From contig NC_061869.1 of the NCBI RefSeq assembly GCF_907164915.1, forward strand, positions 14,919,125 to 14,983,124: 64,000 nucleotides of DNA, read 5' to 3'. The position numbers and the translations under genes were made by a program. The notes beneath the pieces were generated by a model that saw only the letters and a program-made list of their open reading frames with translations, made no database searches and was not told where the DNA came from. Positions within the stretch are counted from its first letter, which is position 1. Each line of letters begins with the position of its first letter. Of the stretch, positions 1-10,619 are shown piece by piece. The stretch comes from Impatiens glandulifera (taxonomy: Eukaryota > Streptophyta > Magnoliopsida > Ericales > Balsaminaceae).

Positions 1-590
1 TATAATAAGATTTGCCTATAACAAAGAAAAAATAAATAAAATTATATATCTATTTTCGAAATCACATATCACTACAAATAAAAACAAAACTCAATAATTT
101 GATACCATTCATTCTGATATGATATTATTCTATATAAATTAATATGTGGAAAATAATACAGAAAAAATCGTAAATAATTTAATGAATACTTAAAAATTCA
201 TGACATTAAAAAATTAAGGAACGACAACAAAAATTTCATATACACAGTCAAAAGTAGATTTAAATTTCTAGAGAGAATAATCCTTAAAAAAAACTAACTA
301 AATATATAATTATGTGTATTAACTAAATTCTGAAATAATTAGATTTTATTTTATCTTGCATCGCTAATCTAGTCCGAGGCCCTTGTTAAACCCGTATCCA
401 TATATCTAACCATTTAACTAAATTATGTGTACTAACTAATATTAATATTAAATTATGTGTATTAACTAATATTAATATTAATTTTATCAAGTTAAATGGT
501 TAGATATATGGCGATACGAGTTTAATATTATCTGGTGAGTTAAATGGTTAGAAATAGAGAGGCTTTATTTTGGAATATCAAAGTTATGCC
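1..590. other. AT-rich intergenic DNA with a small foldback
   Basis: No gene is visible. The only structure is an inverted repeat: the arm at 391-419 is nearly the reverse complement of the arm at 490-520 (shared core AGTTAAATGGTTAGATATAT). The loop holds a tandem doublet of AATTATGTGTAYTAACTAAT. The arms resemble a tRNA-type A-box (TTAAATGGTTAG), so this could be a pair of head-to-head SINE fragments, but no convincing B-box is present. Confidence 0.5.
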
Positions 591-1061
591 TTATCCTTGA
601 GGCCCAAGTAGAAAAATAGAAGAGGCTTCAAGATAACAATACATCACTCATTTGGAGTATCATTGTTGGGCCTTACCATTTTTACTTGGGCCTAACTGTA
701 CCTATTCTTCAAAATTCAATTTGAAATCCCATGAAGTTCACCTTCTTCTTTATTTTTAAAAGTCTAATAGAAATTAGGATTGACAGACAATACTAACCTT
801 AAATCTAACCTGTTTAGTAATTAAGTGTCAAAATCTTTAATCTAAACATGATCGGTTAATCTGTAGTTAACTTGTCCCCGATCTAATTGACCTGATTTAA
901 CTTGAACTTAACTCGATAAAATTAATATTACATCTCTATTTTAAATTAAAATGCATCAACACAAAATAACAATAAAATTAAATCGCAAATTAATTTAAAC
1001 AAAATCTTAGCAAAAGAAAATTAAAAAGTGAGTAAAAAGACAAACACAAAATCCTATAAAT

Positions 1062-1092
<31 letters not shown>

Positions 1093-1130
1093 AAAAAAAA
1101 ATAAAGTTATAAATAAGTTGATTGATTTTG
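590..1130. repeat. Copy 1 of a locally duplicated flanking segment
   Basis: This stretch is homologous to about 14260-14820. Both contain the same phrases around ACATCACTCATTTGGAGTAT, then CAAAATTCAATTT, then a run of Greek-key-like TTAACTTGAACTTAACYCGAT words and finally CAACACAAAATAACAATAAA. A shorter match occurs at 42630-42740. It is non-coding and belongs to the tandem block that carries the 8-exon gene further right. It ends in a poly-A tract at about 1060-1100. Confidence 0.65.
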
Positions 1131-1309
1131 ACTGAACTCAAAAGTATATTATTCAAACCTAATTTAGAGATTGAAAAACATAAATGATATATTTGATTTG
1201 TCTTATAAACATTTGCCGAATAGATTTATTACAATAATTTTACGTAATAAGTTAACGCAAAAAGTTATAATTAAATACATTTTGCAAAATTACCGTGGGA
1301 TGTAAGACG

Positions 1310-1493
1310 ATTTTAAATTGCCATCCTCAAGTCCAGCCCAAAGCACCGGTCCAACTTCTCAAAATGTGCATGTACAAAGAGCATTCCCGATCAAGACTTG
1401 AGGGAATAGTTCAAAAGTCAGAAGGAATAATTTGAAAATAATGCAAGGTTTGAAGGCTATCTATTATTTTTGGGTTTAGAAATTAGAAGAGAT
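1310..1493. repeat. Direct repeat, partner of 4770-4999
   Basis: The phrases CAAAGAGCAT, CAAGACTTGAGGGA, AATTTGAAAATAATGCAA and AAATTAGAAGAGAT occur in the same order here and at about 4770-4999, so the two are diverged direct copies. In this copy a transposable element starts right after AGAAGAGAT. In the partner copy the sequence continues uninterrupted into ATGATAAG, so the partner serves as an unoccupied site. Confidence 0.7.
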
Positions 1494-2497
1494 GAAAAAG
1501 CTCACTTAGACGTATGTACTTGTACAACTAGCTCATTTAAACGTATATACTAATAAAAGATCATTTAAACATATATTCTATCAAAAATTGGCTTATTTAG
1601 CCTCTTTTAGTAATCATGATTAACTTTTATTTTTAAATTTATATATTTATTAATTAAATATTAATATATTTTCTCTCTCCTTCTTTTTCATTAATTAAAC
1701 CAGATAATTTATTTTATTCTTAATTTTTTTTATTATTTTAATATTAATTTCTCTTTTATATATTATCTTCCATTTTATTATTAGTTTTTATTTCTCATAT
1801 TGCTTAAATTCTCATTTTTGAAAAATATTTAACAATTTATTTATAAATTTTATGTTTTACAGTAATATTTTATTTAATAATTTTTTCTTTATTTAATTTA
1901 ATATAAACAAAAATGAAATTAATAATTTTTTATTTAATTTTTATTCACGACTTATAGTAGTAAGTGCATTGTTTTGTCTAATATTTGATTATTACTCTTT
2001 TGGTTTGATGAATGAGTATTTATTATTATCCAATTTTTAATTTTTAATTAATTTATTTTTGTGTTTAAGATTTTTATTGTTGAAAAAATTTTCATTATTG
2101 AAAATATTTTTATTATTAAAAGGATTTTCATTGTTATATTCAATCATTGGCATGGGACCAAACAATTTTAAAATAATTAATAATTTATTTGAATATAAAA
2201 AAATATAAGAAAGAAGAAAAAATATAAAGTTAAAATAATTAATGATTAATGCTCATATATATAAAATAAAATTAAAATAATCAATTTATAAAAATAATAA
2301 AAAAGATAAAAAAAAATAAAGGATTCATTTATTAGTAATAAATGAAAAAGAATGAGAGAGAAAATATATTAATATGTAATTATGACATATATAAATTAAA
2401 AAACAAAAGTTAACCACGGTTACTAAAAAGGCGAGTCAATTTTTGATAGTATGTATTTTTAAATGACATTTTATTATTATCTAAATGAGTTTTTTTC
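1494..2497. mobile_element. Foldback Mutator-like MITE, copy 1
   Basis: The left end reads GAAAAAGCTCACTTAGACGT and the right end is an inverted, more diverged version ending in ATGAGTTTTTTTC. The inner parts of both arms match, for example GGCTTATTTAGCCTCTTTTA against its complement near 2420-2450, so the terminal inverted repeats exceed 100 bp. The same element recurs at 60731-61815 with a clear 9-bp target duplication. No target duplication is visible here, but the flanks AGAAGAGAT and ATAAG adjoin in the unoccupied paralogue near 4985-5003. There is no coding capacity; the interior is almost pure A/T. Confidence 0.75.
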
Positions 2498-2530
2498 ATA
2501 AGTTTAAAGGGATGATAACGGAATAAAATG

Positions 2531-2535
<5 letters not shown>

Positions 2536-2574
<39 letters not shown>
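2536..2574. repeat. (TA)n microsatellite
   Basis: A run of about 19 TA dinucleotides lies just to the right of the foldback element. Confidence 0.95.
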
Positions 2575-2577
<3 letters not shown>

Positions 2578-2579
2578 TC

Positions 2580-3046
2580 ATTCCTCTTTTACACACAAAA
2601 AATACATCCCATAATAAATTCAAATTTATATATTTTACCCAATTTTTATTTATTATTTAAAATAATATAATATAATATTATTTTTAGAAATAATCAATTA
2701 TATTTTGTAAATAACATATCAACAAAAATATTAACAAACAATGATCTTTATTATTAAATAAAATTTTAAAAATTTAAACCCTAAACAAATTCATACAAAT
2801 AAATTTTTAAATTTTATTTAATGATTTAAAAAAATACATTTTTGTTTAATAATACATTTTTTGTATTTATTTATTTTAATTAAAATTTAAAATTATATAT
2901 TAATAAAACTTATAAAAATTAATATATTCATATAATGTATTTTATAATTTAAATAATTTATTAATATTTAAAATTAATTTAATAATAATAAAAAATATTA
3001 TTAATTATTAAATATTATTATAAATAAAAAAATAAATGGACTGGGC
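2580..3046. repeat. AT-rich duplicated flank, matches 43400-43875
   Basis: The non-coding segment leading up to AATGGACTGGGCTTA is homologous to about 43400-43875, which ends in the same words. It is the left flank of the duplicated small-gene relic. No ORF is supported. Confidence 0.65.
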
Positions 3047-3049
3047 TTA

Positions 3050-3708
3050 GACTACCCACAGCAGGGTGTTAAATTTTTTCATTTAACACCCTGCCACGTC
3101 AGCTTAACACCTCTTTTAACACCCACTTTTTAACATGTCATACAGCAGCGTGTTATTCAAAGTATCAAAATTACTTTTTCACTTTCTCTCACTTCCACAT
3201 CATTTAAACATATACATAATTTCATTTTTTTTAACCACAAACAATATTATTCATCACTTGATAAATCAAACATACAAATATTATTTAAAACGAAGAAGAA
3301 AACAAACACTCTAAACAAGGATGAAAGAGTTTGAAGATTTTAAAAGAAAGGTGATACAAACAAGGATGATAATATGGTAGAAAATTTCTGAAATTTTTTG
3401 GTGTCCAAATGACACAAACCAAGTCTCTATTTATAGATAGATCGTGAAAAATAAAAAATATTGATATAATTTTTTTTTTTTTTTATTGATCAATCATTAT
3501 TAAAATGTATTTTTAAAATAAGAAAAGTAAAATCAAAAGTAGATATTATCCTGCCACATGGCAGGATCTCATTGGCCAAACAAAATTTGACACCCGTGTC
3601 AAATTTTGACACCCAAAATTTGACACCCAAAATTGCCCCCTGCTGCCTCCCACCCTCCTCTTTTGACACCCAAATAACCCCTCAAATACTCCCCTGCTGC
3701 GGCTGGTC
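3050..3708. mobile_element. PIF/Harbinger (Tourist-like) MITE
   Basis: The element starts GACTACCCACAGCAGGG and ends with the inverted form of GACCAGCCGCAGCAGGG (14 of 17 matching). It is flanked by the trinucleotide TTA at 3047-3049 and 3709-3711. A 3-bp TTA/TAA duplication is the hallmark of PIF/Harbinger insertion. The paralogous block at 43865-43880 reads GGGCTTATGGGCA with no insertion, which confirms the boundary. The interior repeats GACACCCAAAATT and AACACC words near both ends (subterminal inverted motifs) and encodes nothing. Length is 659 bp. Confidence 0.88.
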
Positions 3709-3711
3709 TTA

Positions 3712-4460
3712 TAAGCTGTAACATAACCATGATATCTCTACTGGACTCTTTATCTGTCAAAGTCCTACAAAACCCTAATTTATAACTATAAAATGGGACA
3801 TGATTCCAAAAGAAAGAACCCACAATATGGCAGAAGCGGCCGCCGTTCTTTCTCAATCTCAATGTAGATTTCTCTCCTGAATTCCTTTCTGATTCATTTT
3901 TTTTTTTTCATTGTTCATAGTTCTTTTCTGATTTTTTTTCATTGTTCACAGTTAGATTACAAAGACTTTGGTGAGAGAGTTCCAATCAAGTGATGAAATG
4001 TGGGTTAAAGGGAATCATATACACTATAAATATAATTGATATATGTTTATGATGTTTTATATAAAAATTGTTTATGGCAAAAAAAAAAAGTTCTGTAGGG
4101 TCAAGTTTCTTGTCATACTCAATAGCAGCATCTAAGACTCTATGTGACAAGATCAGAAAAGGTTGGACTTTTAACTACAACAAATAGAAGAAACCATTAT
4201 AGAGAAGATCGAAGCTGAGTTTGAAGAAAAAGATTATGTATATTTTTATGTAATTGTTTTCAAATTACTGAGAATGTGAAATTAAACAAGTTGATGGATT
4301 TATTGTGAGTTTAGTTTCAATGAATGATTGTTAATTGATTCAAATTTATTTGAGGTTATAATTTTTTAGAATAATATTAATAAGTTTAATAAAATGAAAT
4401 CAGAAATGGAATGAGATTACTTTTATTTATTTAAAAAGTTAGGACTAGCTCTGGATTTAA
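3712..4460 (+). pseudogene. Relic of a small unidentified gene, block copy 1
   Basis: A TATA-like box (CTATAAAATGGGACATG) at about 3786-3802 is followed by an ATG at 3827 that opens a very short frame rich in alanine. The whole segment aligns with 43880-44660, where the TATA box is even clearer. Both copies contain a degraded exon-like part: here about 4100-4230, whose translation has a serine/isoleucine/alanine stretch and then a KIRKGWTFNY-like peptide before a stop. Neither copy keeps a usable frame. I do not recognise the family. The homology and promoter motif support a former gene; the exon structure is inferred. Confidence 0.45.
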
Positions 4461-4469
4461 ATTATTATT

Positions 4470-4770
4470 AAAAATACATTTTGAAAGAAGAGTGTGTGGG
4501 AGAGAGAGTGAGTCCCATTTCATGTCAAAATTCGGCTTACAACTAAGAGTTACAACTAAGAGAAAAGAATGAAAAGTAAACAAACGAGAAATATGGGAAT
4601 GATAATAATTTATTATAAAATAAATCTGATAATAATAATTAAATATTTTCGTTTGGCAATGGAGTAAGAGACATAATTACCATCATGTCTCATTTCAGTT
4701 CGATTTTAGAGAAAATTATTCCAAACGAGGTAAACCATTATAAATGGGACAATTCGAAATGATTACCGCG
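4470..4770. other. Intergenic; part of duplicated promoter-proximal sequence
   Basis: The words ACATTTTGAAAG and GAGAGTGAGTC at 4478-4520 recur upstream of the 8-exon gene copies (about 44705-44745, and partly 14990-15020 and 42530-42560). Otherwise there is nothing but AT-rich sequence. Confidence 0.5.
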
Positions 4771-4999
4771 GAACGTTTTAAATTGCTATCCTTAAGTTCA
4801 ACTCAAAAAACCTAGTTCAATCTCTCAAAAGACCCAAGTTCAAAGAGCATGCTCCACCAAGACTTGAGGGATAAAAACCATAATTCAAAAATCGAAGGAT
4901 TAATTTGAAAATAATGCAATGGTCGAAGGATTAATTTGAAAATGATGCAATGTTTAAGGGATATTTTTTGTTTTTTGGTTGAGAAATTAGAAGAGATAT
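4770..4999. repeat. Direct repeat, partner of 1310-1493
   Basis: This is the unoccupied copy of the segment described at 1310-1493. It also contains a short internal tandem duplication, TCGAAGGATTAATTTGAAAA, at about 4891-4945. Confidence 0.7.
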
Positions 5000-5029
5000 G
5001 ATAAGCATAAAAGAATGATCAGGAGTGTT

Positions 5030-5200
5030 CTTCCAGCCGGTTAACCGATTAAATAGTTCTGGTTAAGACTGATTTTGCCTTTTATTTTATAAATTGGTTA
5101 ATCGGCCGTTAATGGTATCGGTTTTACCGATTCTGGTTCTACCGGTTTTAGTCGGTTCTGATCGGTTAACCAGGTTTAACTAGGAATCAATAATTCAACA
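5030..5200. repeat. CCGGTT/AACCGG-rich low-copy repeat
   Basis: A cluster of the words CCGGTTAACCG, ATCGGTTTTACCG, CTACCGGTTTTAGTCGG and ATCGGTTAACCAGG gives an imperfect palindrome-rich block of about 170 bp. It resembles the ends of small TIR elements, but I see no clear pair of termini or target duplication. Confidence 0.4.
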
Positions 5201-5730
5201 TTTATTTTTAAATTAAGTAATAAATTTATGAAATGATTTTTTTTAAAAAAATTATTATTTACACTTTCTTATTATACTATTGTCTATCATTTATTGTCTT
5301 TGTTATAATATATTTTATTGATATATTTAGGAATATGTTATAATATATAATTTTATTGTAACAATATAATATATTTTAGTTAGTTTTTTATATATTCATT
5401 GCGAAAATTCAAATTCATTATGTCAACTAGTCTTTGACCAACTAAGTATAAGCGAATGTCAACTAGTCTTTTGACCAACCGATAGAAGGGAAGTGAAATC
5501 GGTAAGTTATAATAAAATAATTGTTATCTGAATAAATTATTTCAGTTTGTTTTTAATTTATTTTTGTAAATTTTTAATAAACAAAGAATGATAATTTTTA
5601 GATTTTATAAATCCAATGTCATTTAATACATTTGTTATTTGAGAATGTCATTGTTTAGATGATTTTTTTAAACCATACAGATTTTTATTTAATTTACACA
5701 CTTGTGTAGGTAAACACGTTTTAATAATCT
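5200..5730. other. AT-rich intergenic, nothing recognised
   Basis: No ORF, RNA gene or repeat structure is supported. A short direct repeat, TGTCAACTAGTCTTTTGACCAAC, occurs twice at about 5419-5480. Confidence 0.6.
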
Positions 5731-6500
5731 CATCTTTATCGATCTCTTACCATCTCTTACTTTGAGTAACCAATATATCCATTATCATCCGCAACCAAAC
5801 TATATATCATATTACAAACCTTCTCATTTCACTCAAAACATTCATCTTTATTGACCTCTTACTATCTCTCACTTCGAGTAACCAACATATCCATTGATAC
5901 CCACAATCAAACTATATATATATATATATATATATCATATTACATACATTCTAATTTTAACCAACCAACGTATCCCTTATTTTCTGATCGAACTATTATT
6001 TAAAATATTTTGCACCACAACCATCTCATCATTACAAACATTTTCTCTTATCAGCATCACTTTAAGCAACTATTATATCCCTTATTCCCCAATCGAACTA
6101 TCATTTTGAGCATTTTGCACTACAATCAATATCTCATTATCTAATATATTCCAGTTGAACTATCGTTTCGAGTATTTTATACCACAACCATCTCATATCA
6201 TTATAGACTTTTCCTCCTACTATCCTCACTTCAACTGACCAATAACCCTTAATTTTCCAACAATCTTAGAATATTATAAACCTTCTTAGTTTAGTCAACC
6301 CAACACTAATTAGACTACATTCCCTTAATTTCTCAACAATCTTATCATATTATAAATCTTCTCAGTTCAGTCAACTCAACACTAATCATACTACATTTTT
6401 ACCATTTTGCACACAACCATTTCATCATATTACAGACATTCTTACTTCGGTCAACTAATATATCAGTTATTCTCCCATTGAACTATCATTTTAAGAAATT
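5730..6500. repeat. Degenerate tandem repeat of about 100 bp
   Basis: A pattern of the phrases CTTACTATCTCTCACTTCGAG, ACCAACATATCC, CAATCGAACTATCATTT, GAGCATTTTGCAC and CACAACCATCTCAT recurs in order, with drift, about seven times. A (TA)n run lies inside at 5913-5935. Short open frames here only reflect the pyrimidine-rich composition. Confidence 0.6.
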
Positions 6501-6524
6501 TGCACTCTTTCATATGAAATTTTA

Positions 6525-6612
6525 TAATTATTTTAAACTTGCACCTCACGAGATTCAAACTCTTAGTCTTTATTATTAATTATGAACATTTAACCATTAC
6601 ACCACTTAAGAT
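6525..6612 (-). mobile_element. tRNA-derived SINE head
   Basis: Read on the minus strand, this has an A-box-like GTGGTGTAATGGTTAA followed about 35 nt later by a B-box-like GAGTTTGAATCTCGTGAGG. That order and spacing is the internal RNA polymerase III promoter of tRNA-derived SINEs. No full tRNA fold is present and the tail is not resolved. Confidence 0.5.
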
Positions 6613-6899
6613 TGTTGATTTATTTTATCATTTTATGTATGAATATATAATTAACATTTAAAAATAAATTACTCAACTTATAGTAAAAGAACAAAAAAAA
6701 TTATTCTCAAAATATTATTAGTTTAGTTGTTTCAAATGTTGAAATTATATTGATAGAAATTGTTAGAATAAGTTAAAAGAAGAAAAAGAAAGAATTAATT
6801 AAGATTAAATACATTAATTGATTAAAATGAACTTAGGTGAATAAAACTAAGTTTAATCAATACGACATAGTTTTGATGATGAATTCATAAAGTGAATAA

Positions 6900-7440
6900 A
6901 ACTAAGTTGTGCAAATATCTTGCGCAGGGTACAGCTCAAGAAGCGCGAGTAGACGTCTCACTTCGGGAAAACCTCATAGTCTCAAGAAACGTAAGAAGAT
7001 GTCTCAATTCAAGAAGATTTCTCAAGATGAGAAAGTGCAAGCAGAACATCTCAAGTTGAGGAAGCGTGAGTAGACGTCTTAGTGCAAGTAGACGTCTCAA
7101 GCTGAGGAAGCGCGAGTAAACATCTCACTTCAACAGACGTAGTAGTTTGAAGAAGCGCGAGTAGATGTCTCACTTCAACAGACGCAATAGTCTGAAGAAG
7201 CACGAGTAGATGTCTCACTTCAACAGACGCAGTAGTCTAAAGAAGCTCGAGTAGATGTCTCACTTTAACAAAAGTAGTAGTCTGAAGAAGCGCGAACAGA
7301 TGCTTTGCTTCAGCAATAGTCTGAAGAAGCGCGAGCACACGCCTTGCTTCAACAATAATCTGAAGAAGCGTAAGCAGCAGTCTTGCTTCAGCAGACGTCT
7401 GAAGAAGTGCTCTGCTTATCTTCATAGCTCATCAGCATAG
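6900..7440. repeat. Minisatellite of about 45 bp inside the solo LTR
   Basis: Units of the form GAAGAAGCGCGAGTAGA followed by TGTCTCACTTCAACAGACG and CAGTAGTCT repeat about ten times with drift. Because the unit length is a multiple of three, both strands stay open (about 7237-7440). The predicted peptides are simple repeats and are not evidence of genes. Confidence 0.8.
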
Positions 7441-7794
7441 TGGACAACATAGTTGGTTATAGGCAGACTTCCTAGTCAGCTTATTACAACTACCACCTAG
7501 TGCTCAACCATTAGAAAGTCAACACGTATCTACAAATTAGAGTCGACCGCTGCCAACATCTCAACATCAAAGTACAACGTCAAATCCCTAGACTTATAAA
7601 CGGAGGACCCTTGTATTTCCGGTACGGTGGATCCCCAAATTTTTGGATTTGAGATACGACAAATCTTTCCCGGTCATTTCATAAGCCAAGATTCAGAGTC
7701 GACCGTTGCTACACTTCACTATAAAAGAGCTTCAGAGTACAACAGTGACGACACTAGTTACAATTCTGATTTACATAAACTCTAAGTTCTTACT

Positions 7795-7860
7795 CTCTCT
7801 TTACAATAGTGACGACACTAGTTACAATTCTGATTTACACAAACTCTATGTTCTTACTCT
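7795..7860. repeat. Direct duplication of about 62 bp in the LTR
   Basis: The phrase AGTGACGACACTAGTTACAA followed by TTCTGATTTACA occurs twice, at about 7743-7790 and 7807-7855. It is a simple tandem duplication in the U3/R part of the LTR. Confidence 0.75.
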
Positions 7861-8339
7861 TTCTTTAATTTTAAACGCATACAGAGAGCATATTCATTAT
7901 CGTAAGTTGAACAAAAAGTTGTCTATTCAACAGAGTGAGTGTTAGAAGTTCATAACATGCAACTGTTAAGTCCTGAGTTCTGACTGGGTTTGTATAGGTG
8001 CTATATAAACCAAAGTCTTCTTGTGGAATCTTTCTAGAAACAGAAGAAGGGGTGACGTAAGTGTTTTTATCTCCGAACATTCATAAAATTCTTTTATTAT
8101 TTACTTTCCCATCTTAACGTCTTGCATTCGTAGCTTCAAATCTAGCGAGCATTCCGCACTTGAAACCGTTCAAGAGCTTGCGACAATTTGTGAAAAATAG
8201 AAACAGATTTTAAGTCCCTAATAGGATTAAAACTGAATTGAAAATCAAGATTAACACAACAACATTCAACCCCCTCTGTTGTTGTAATCGATCCTAACAA
8301 AAATATTGTACGTTAATCTATTTTTATTTTGAATTTGAA

Positions 8340-8530
8340 ATATAAAGTATTATTAGACTAGTTCGAGACTTGTGTATGACATTTAATTTTTTGATTTAAC
8401 AATTTTAAGTTTTGTGGATGGGTCAACCCACGACCCGATCTAGTATCCATTTATTTTCACATACATATTCAAATTAACCACAATTTTCTATTCGAAAATC
8501 CAAAACTTTGAAATTAATCATTAATATATA

Positions 8531-8565
<35 letters not shown>
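8340..8565 (+). mobile_element. tRNA-derived SINE with (TA)n tail
   Basis: The copy starts TATAAAGTATTATTAGACTAG and continues into GTGGATGGGTCAACCCACGA and CAAATTAACCACAA, ending in (TA)n at 8525-8563. The same body is found at 41845-42092. A copy with a better preserved head lies at 42158-42245, where the A-box (TAGCCTAGTTGGTTAAATGG) and B-box (AAGTTTGAAAC) are visible. The head here is worn. Confidence 0.6.
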
Positions 8566-8567
<2 letters not shown>

Positions 8568-8569
8568 TG

Positions 8570-8770
8570 ATGTAGATGTCATTTCTTAGCCATTGTTAAT
8601 GCTAAAAACAATCTAATAGTGGGTTTTTAGCTACAGGGGTATATATTTGATTAAAATAAATTCCATATATTTTTTTTATTATATCCCTTTGCAACTAATC
8701 CTTTTTTAAAGCTTCCATCATCATTTAATTTTGTTTCATTTACATCCAATAGCTAGCCTTTTTCCCGTAA
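8570..8770. other. Intergenic, nothing recognised
   Basis: Short AT-rich spacer between the SINE and the Copia pol relic. Confidence 0.5.
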
Positions 8771-10230
8771 GTAAATAAGTTATTATTGCCCATTATTGAT
8801 TTTGATGTAAAGCATTTAACTCTTCATCTATGGCTTGAAACAATTGTGGTTGTAAAATTACTTTCTTATACATTCTTGGTTCAGCAATTTGTTCAATATT
8901 ACCTAAAAAAGAATATGGTGAATAATCATTTTTTTCTCATTTTTTTCTACTTGACGTGCAACATAATCTTTTATCTAATTCGGTTGTTTAGTACCTCAAA
9001 AACTTTTTAATGATGGAATATTTATTTCATTTTGAACACTTGAAAGTAATTTTTCATGTTTGAACAAATGATTAAGGATTGTGATAATCTTTTTTTTGTG
9101 TGTATATTACAATCCTGAAAACTTTGTTCATGATTTTAAAAATTATGATGATTTGAATCAATGTTATATGATTCTCGATCATCTAGTTCTGTATAAAAAA
9201 AATAAGGTACGTCATGTGTTCTGTTTTTGTTTAATTTTTTTTAACAAGATAAATATTTTCATGAAAAATAATGTCTCTAGAAACCTAACATTTTTATAAT
9301 CAATATTATATACAATGTAACTTTTTTTATTTAAAGAATATCCAATAAAAATACATTTATTAGCTTGATATAAAAACGTACTGTGATTTATTTGGAAGAA
9401 TGTTAGTAGTGTAACATAAACCTTCAAAAACTTTAAATGACATATAATCTGTTTTTTGCCACGCAACATTTCAATTGACATTTTTTCATTTAAAATATTT
9501 GTAAGAATTCGATTTATAATGTGTTGAATGAATACTACCAAAATTTAGATTCTAAATTAGAATCAATCTAGAAGATCTTGCAACTTAAACAATGTTTTTG
9601 AATTTTCTCTCCACAACTATATTTTGTTGTGGTGAGTAATGACAAGTTATTTAATGAATGATTTCCTCAAACTAGACAATTTAGAAATTTTTTATTAAAA
9701 ATTTAGTAACATTACCTGATATAATTGTTTTAATATTTGAATCAAATTAATTTTTGATCAAAGAGAATTTATTTTGAATATTCTCAAACCCATTTTTTTT
9801 TTTGCTAGATATGAGGTAAATACATGCACATCGAGAATAATCGTCAACAATTGTTAGCATGTATGGTGAATTTAAAATTGATTCCGCTCAATATGCCCCC
9901 ATAAATTAACCTGAATTAATTCAATTTTTGTTTGTTTTAGAATTACTACGAATAAAGGAATCTTTGCATATTAGCAAGAGCACAAGTTGTACAATGAACT
10001 GTTTTATTTGAAAATTCTAGAAATACTAGTTTTAGAACATCATCTCTAGGATGTCCTAATCGTTTATGAACTAAACATAATAACAGAATTAGATGAATAC
10101 GAAATAACACAATCATCCATACTATTTATAATTGGCCTGTTTTCAATGAAGTAAAAATTCCCGATTCTTTTTCCTAAGTGCACCTTAAACCTAATTTTAA
10201 GGTCATGCAAAAATGACATTCATACTTTGA
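8770..10230 (-). pseudogene. Copia pol relic (integrase to start of RT)
   Basis: Read on the minus strand, pieces of a Copia polyprotein appear in the right order. They are a GAG-pre-integrase peptide with HKRLGHPRDDVLK and a CTTCA pair near 10080-9990, an integrase-core trace around 9930-9800, and the integrase C-terminal block ANKCIFIGYSLNKKSYIVYN at about 9400-9310. The linker before reverse transcriptase follows (EELNALHQN, about 8830-8800). The frame is broken many times and the catalytic RT is missing. This is a non-functional remnant. LTRs belonging to it were not found. Confidence 0.72.
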
Positions 10231-10318
10231 GAAATAACAATTTATTTTATTTTCTTTAGTCAATTTAAAAACTGCAACCAAACAGTAGAATTTGAAAGAA
10301 CTCTTTAACAAACTCTGC

Positions 10319-10503
10319 TCATACCGATAACTGCATCGACCCCATAAACCATATTATTTTAGTAGAGTCCGTATCTTAATTTGTCATATTGCTCCTTGAG
10401 AATGACCATCTCAACGGTTGTTCCTACTCTTACCGGAAACTTTATCGACCCCATAAGCCCTGTTATTTTAGTAGAGTTCACATCTTGATCTGTCATACTA
10501 GGA
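10319..10503. repeat. Imperfect tandem duplication of about 110 bp
   Basis: TCGACCCCATAARCC followed by TATTTTAGTAGAGT and a CTTGATCTGTCATA-like word occurs at about 10334-10388 and again at 10447-10500. It lies between the Copia relic and the LTR relic. Confidence 0.65.
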
Positions 10504-10619
10504 GCTTTATGAAGCTTCCCATGCCCTTAAATTCAAAGGAATCGAGCCTCAAACAAAACTACAAAACCTATAATTTTGATGTTCTTGAGGACCATGAAAC
10601 TTAACTCGGGTCTAGCTAG

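Larger units (their letters stand above)
6761..8299 (+). mobile_element. Solo LTR of a Copia-type retrotransposon
   Basis: It begins TGTTAGAATAAG and ends GATCCTAACA, giving the inverted termini TGTTAG...CTAACA. It is flanked by GAAAT (6756-6760) and AAAAT (8300-8304), a 4-of-5 match to a 5-bp target duplication. No primer binding site or internal domain follows, so this is a solo LTR left by LTR-LTR recombination. The 3' part, with GGGTGACGTAAGTG and CCGAACATTCATAAAA, resembles the equivalent part of the LTR at 50362-51229 (GGGTGACGTAGGAG, CCGAATATCTATAAAA), so the two belong to related families. Length is 1539 bp, longer than the second LTR because of an internal minisatellite. Confidence 0.82.

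Noticed and set aside
3599..3862. Minus-strand open frame of 87 codons
   Set aside because: It lies mostly inside the non-coding Harbinger MITE and crosses its right end; composition is that of the repeat.
7237..7440. Overlapping open frames on both strands
   Set aside because: They are a by-product of a 45-bp minisatellite with unit length divisible by three.
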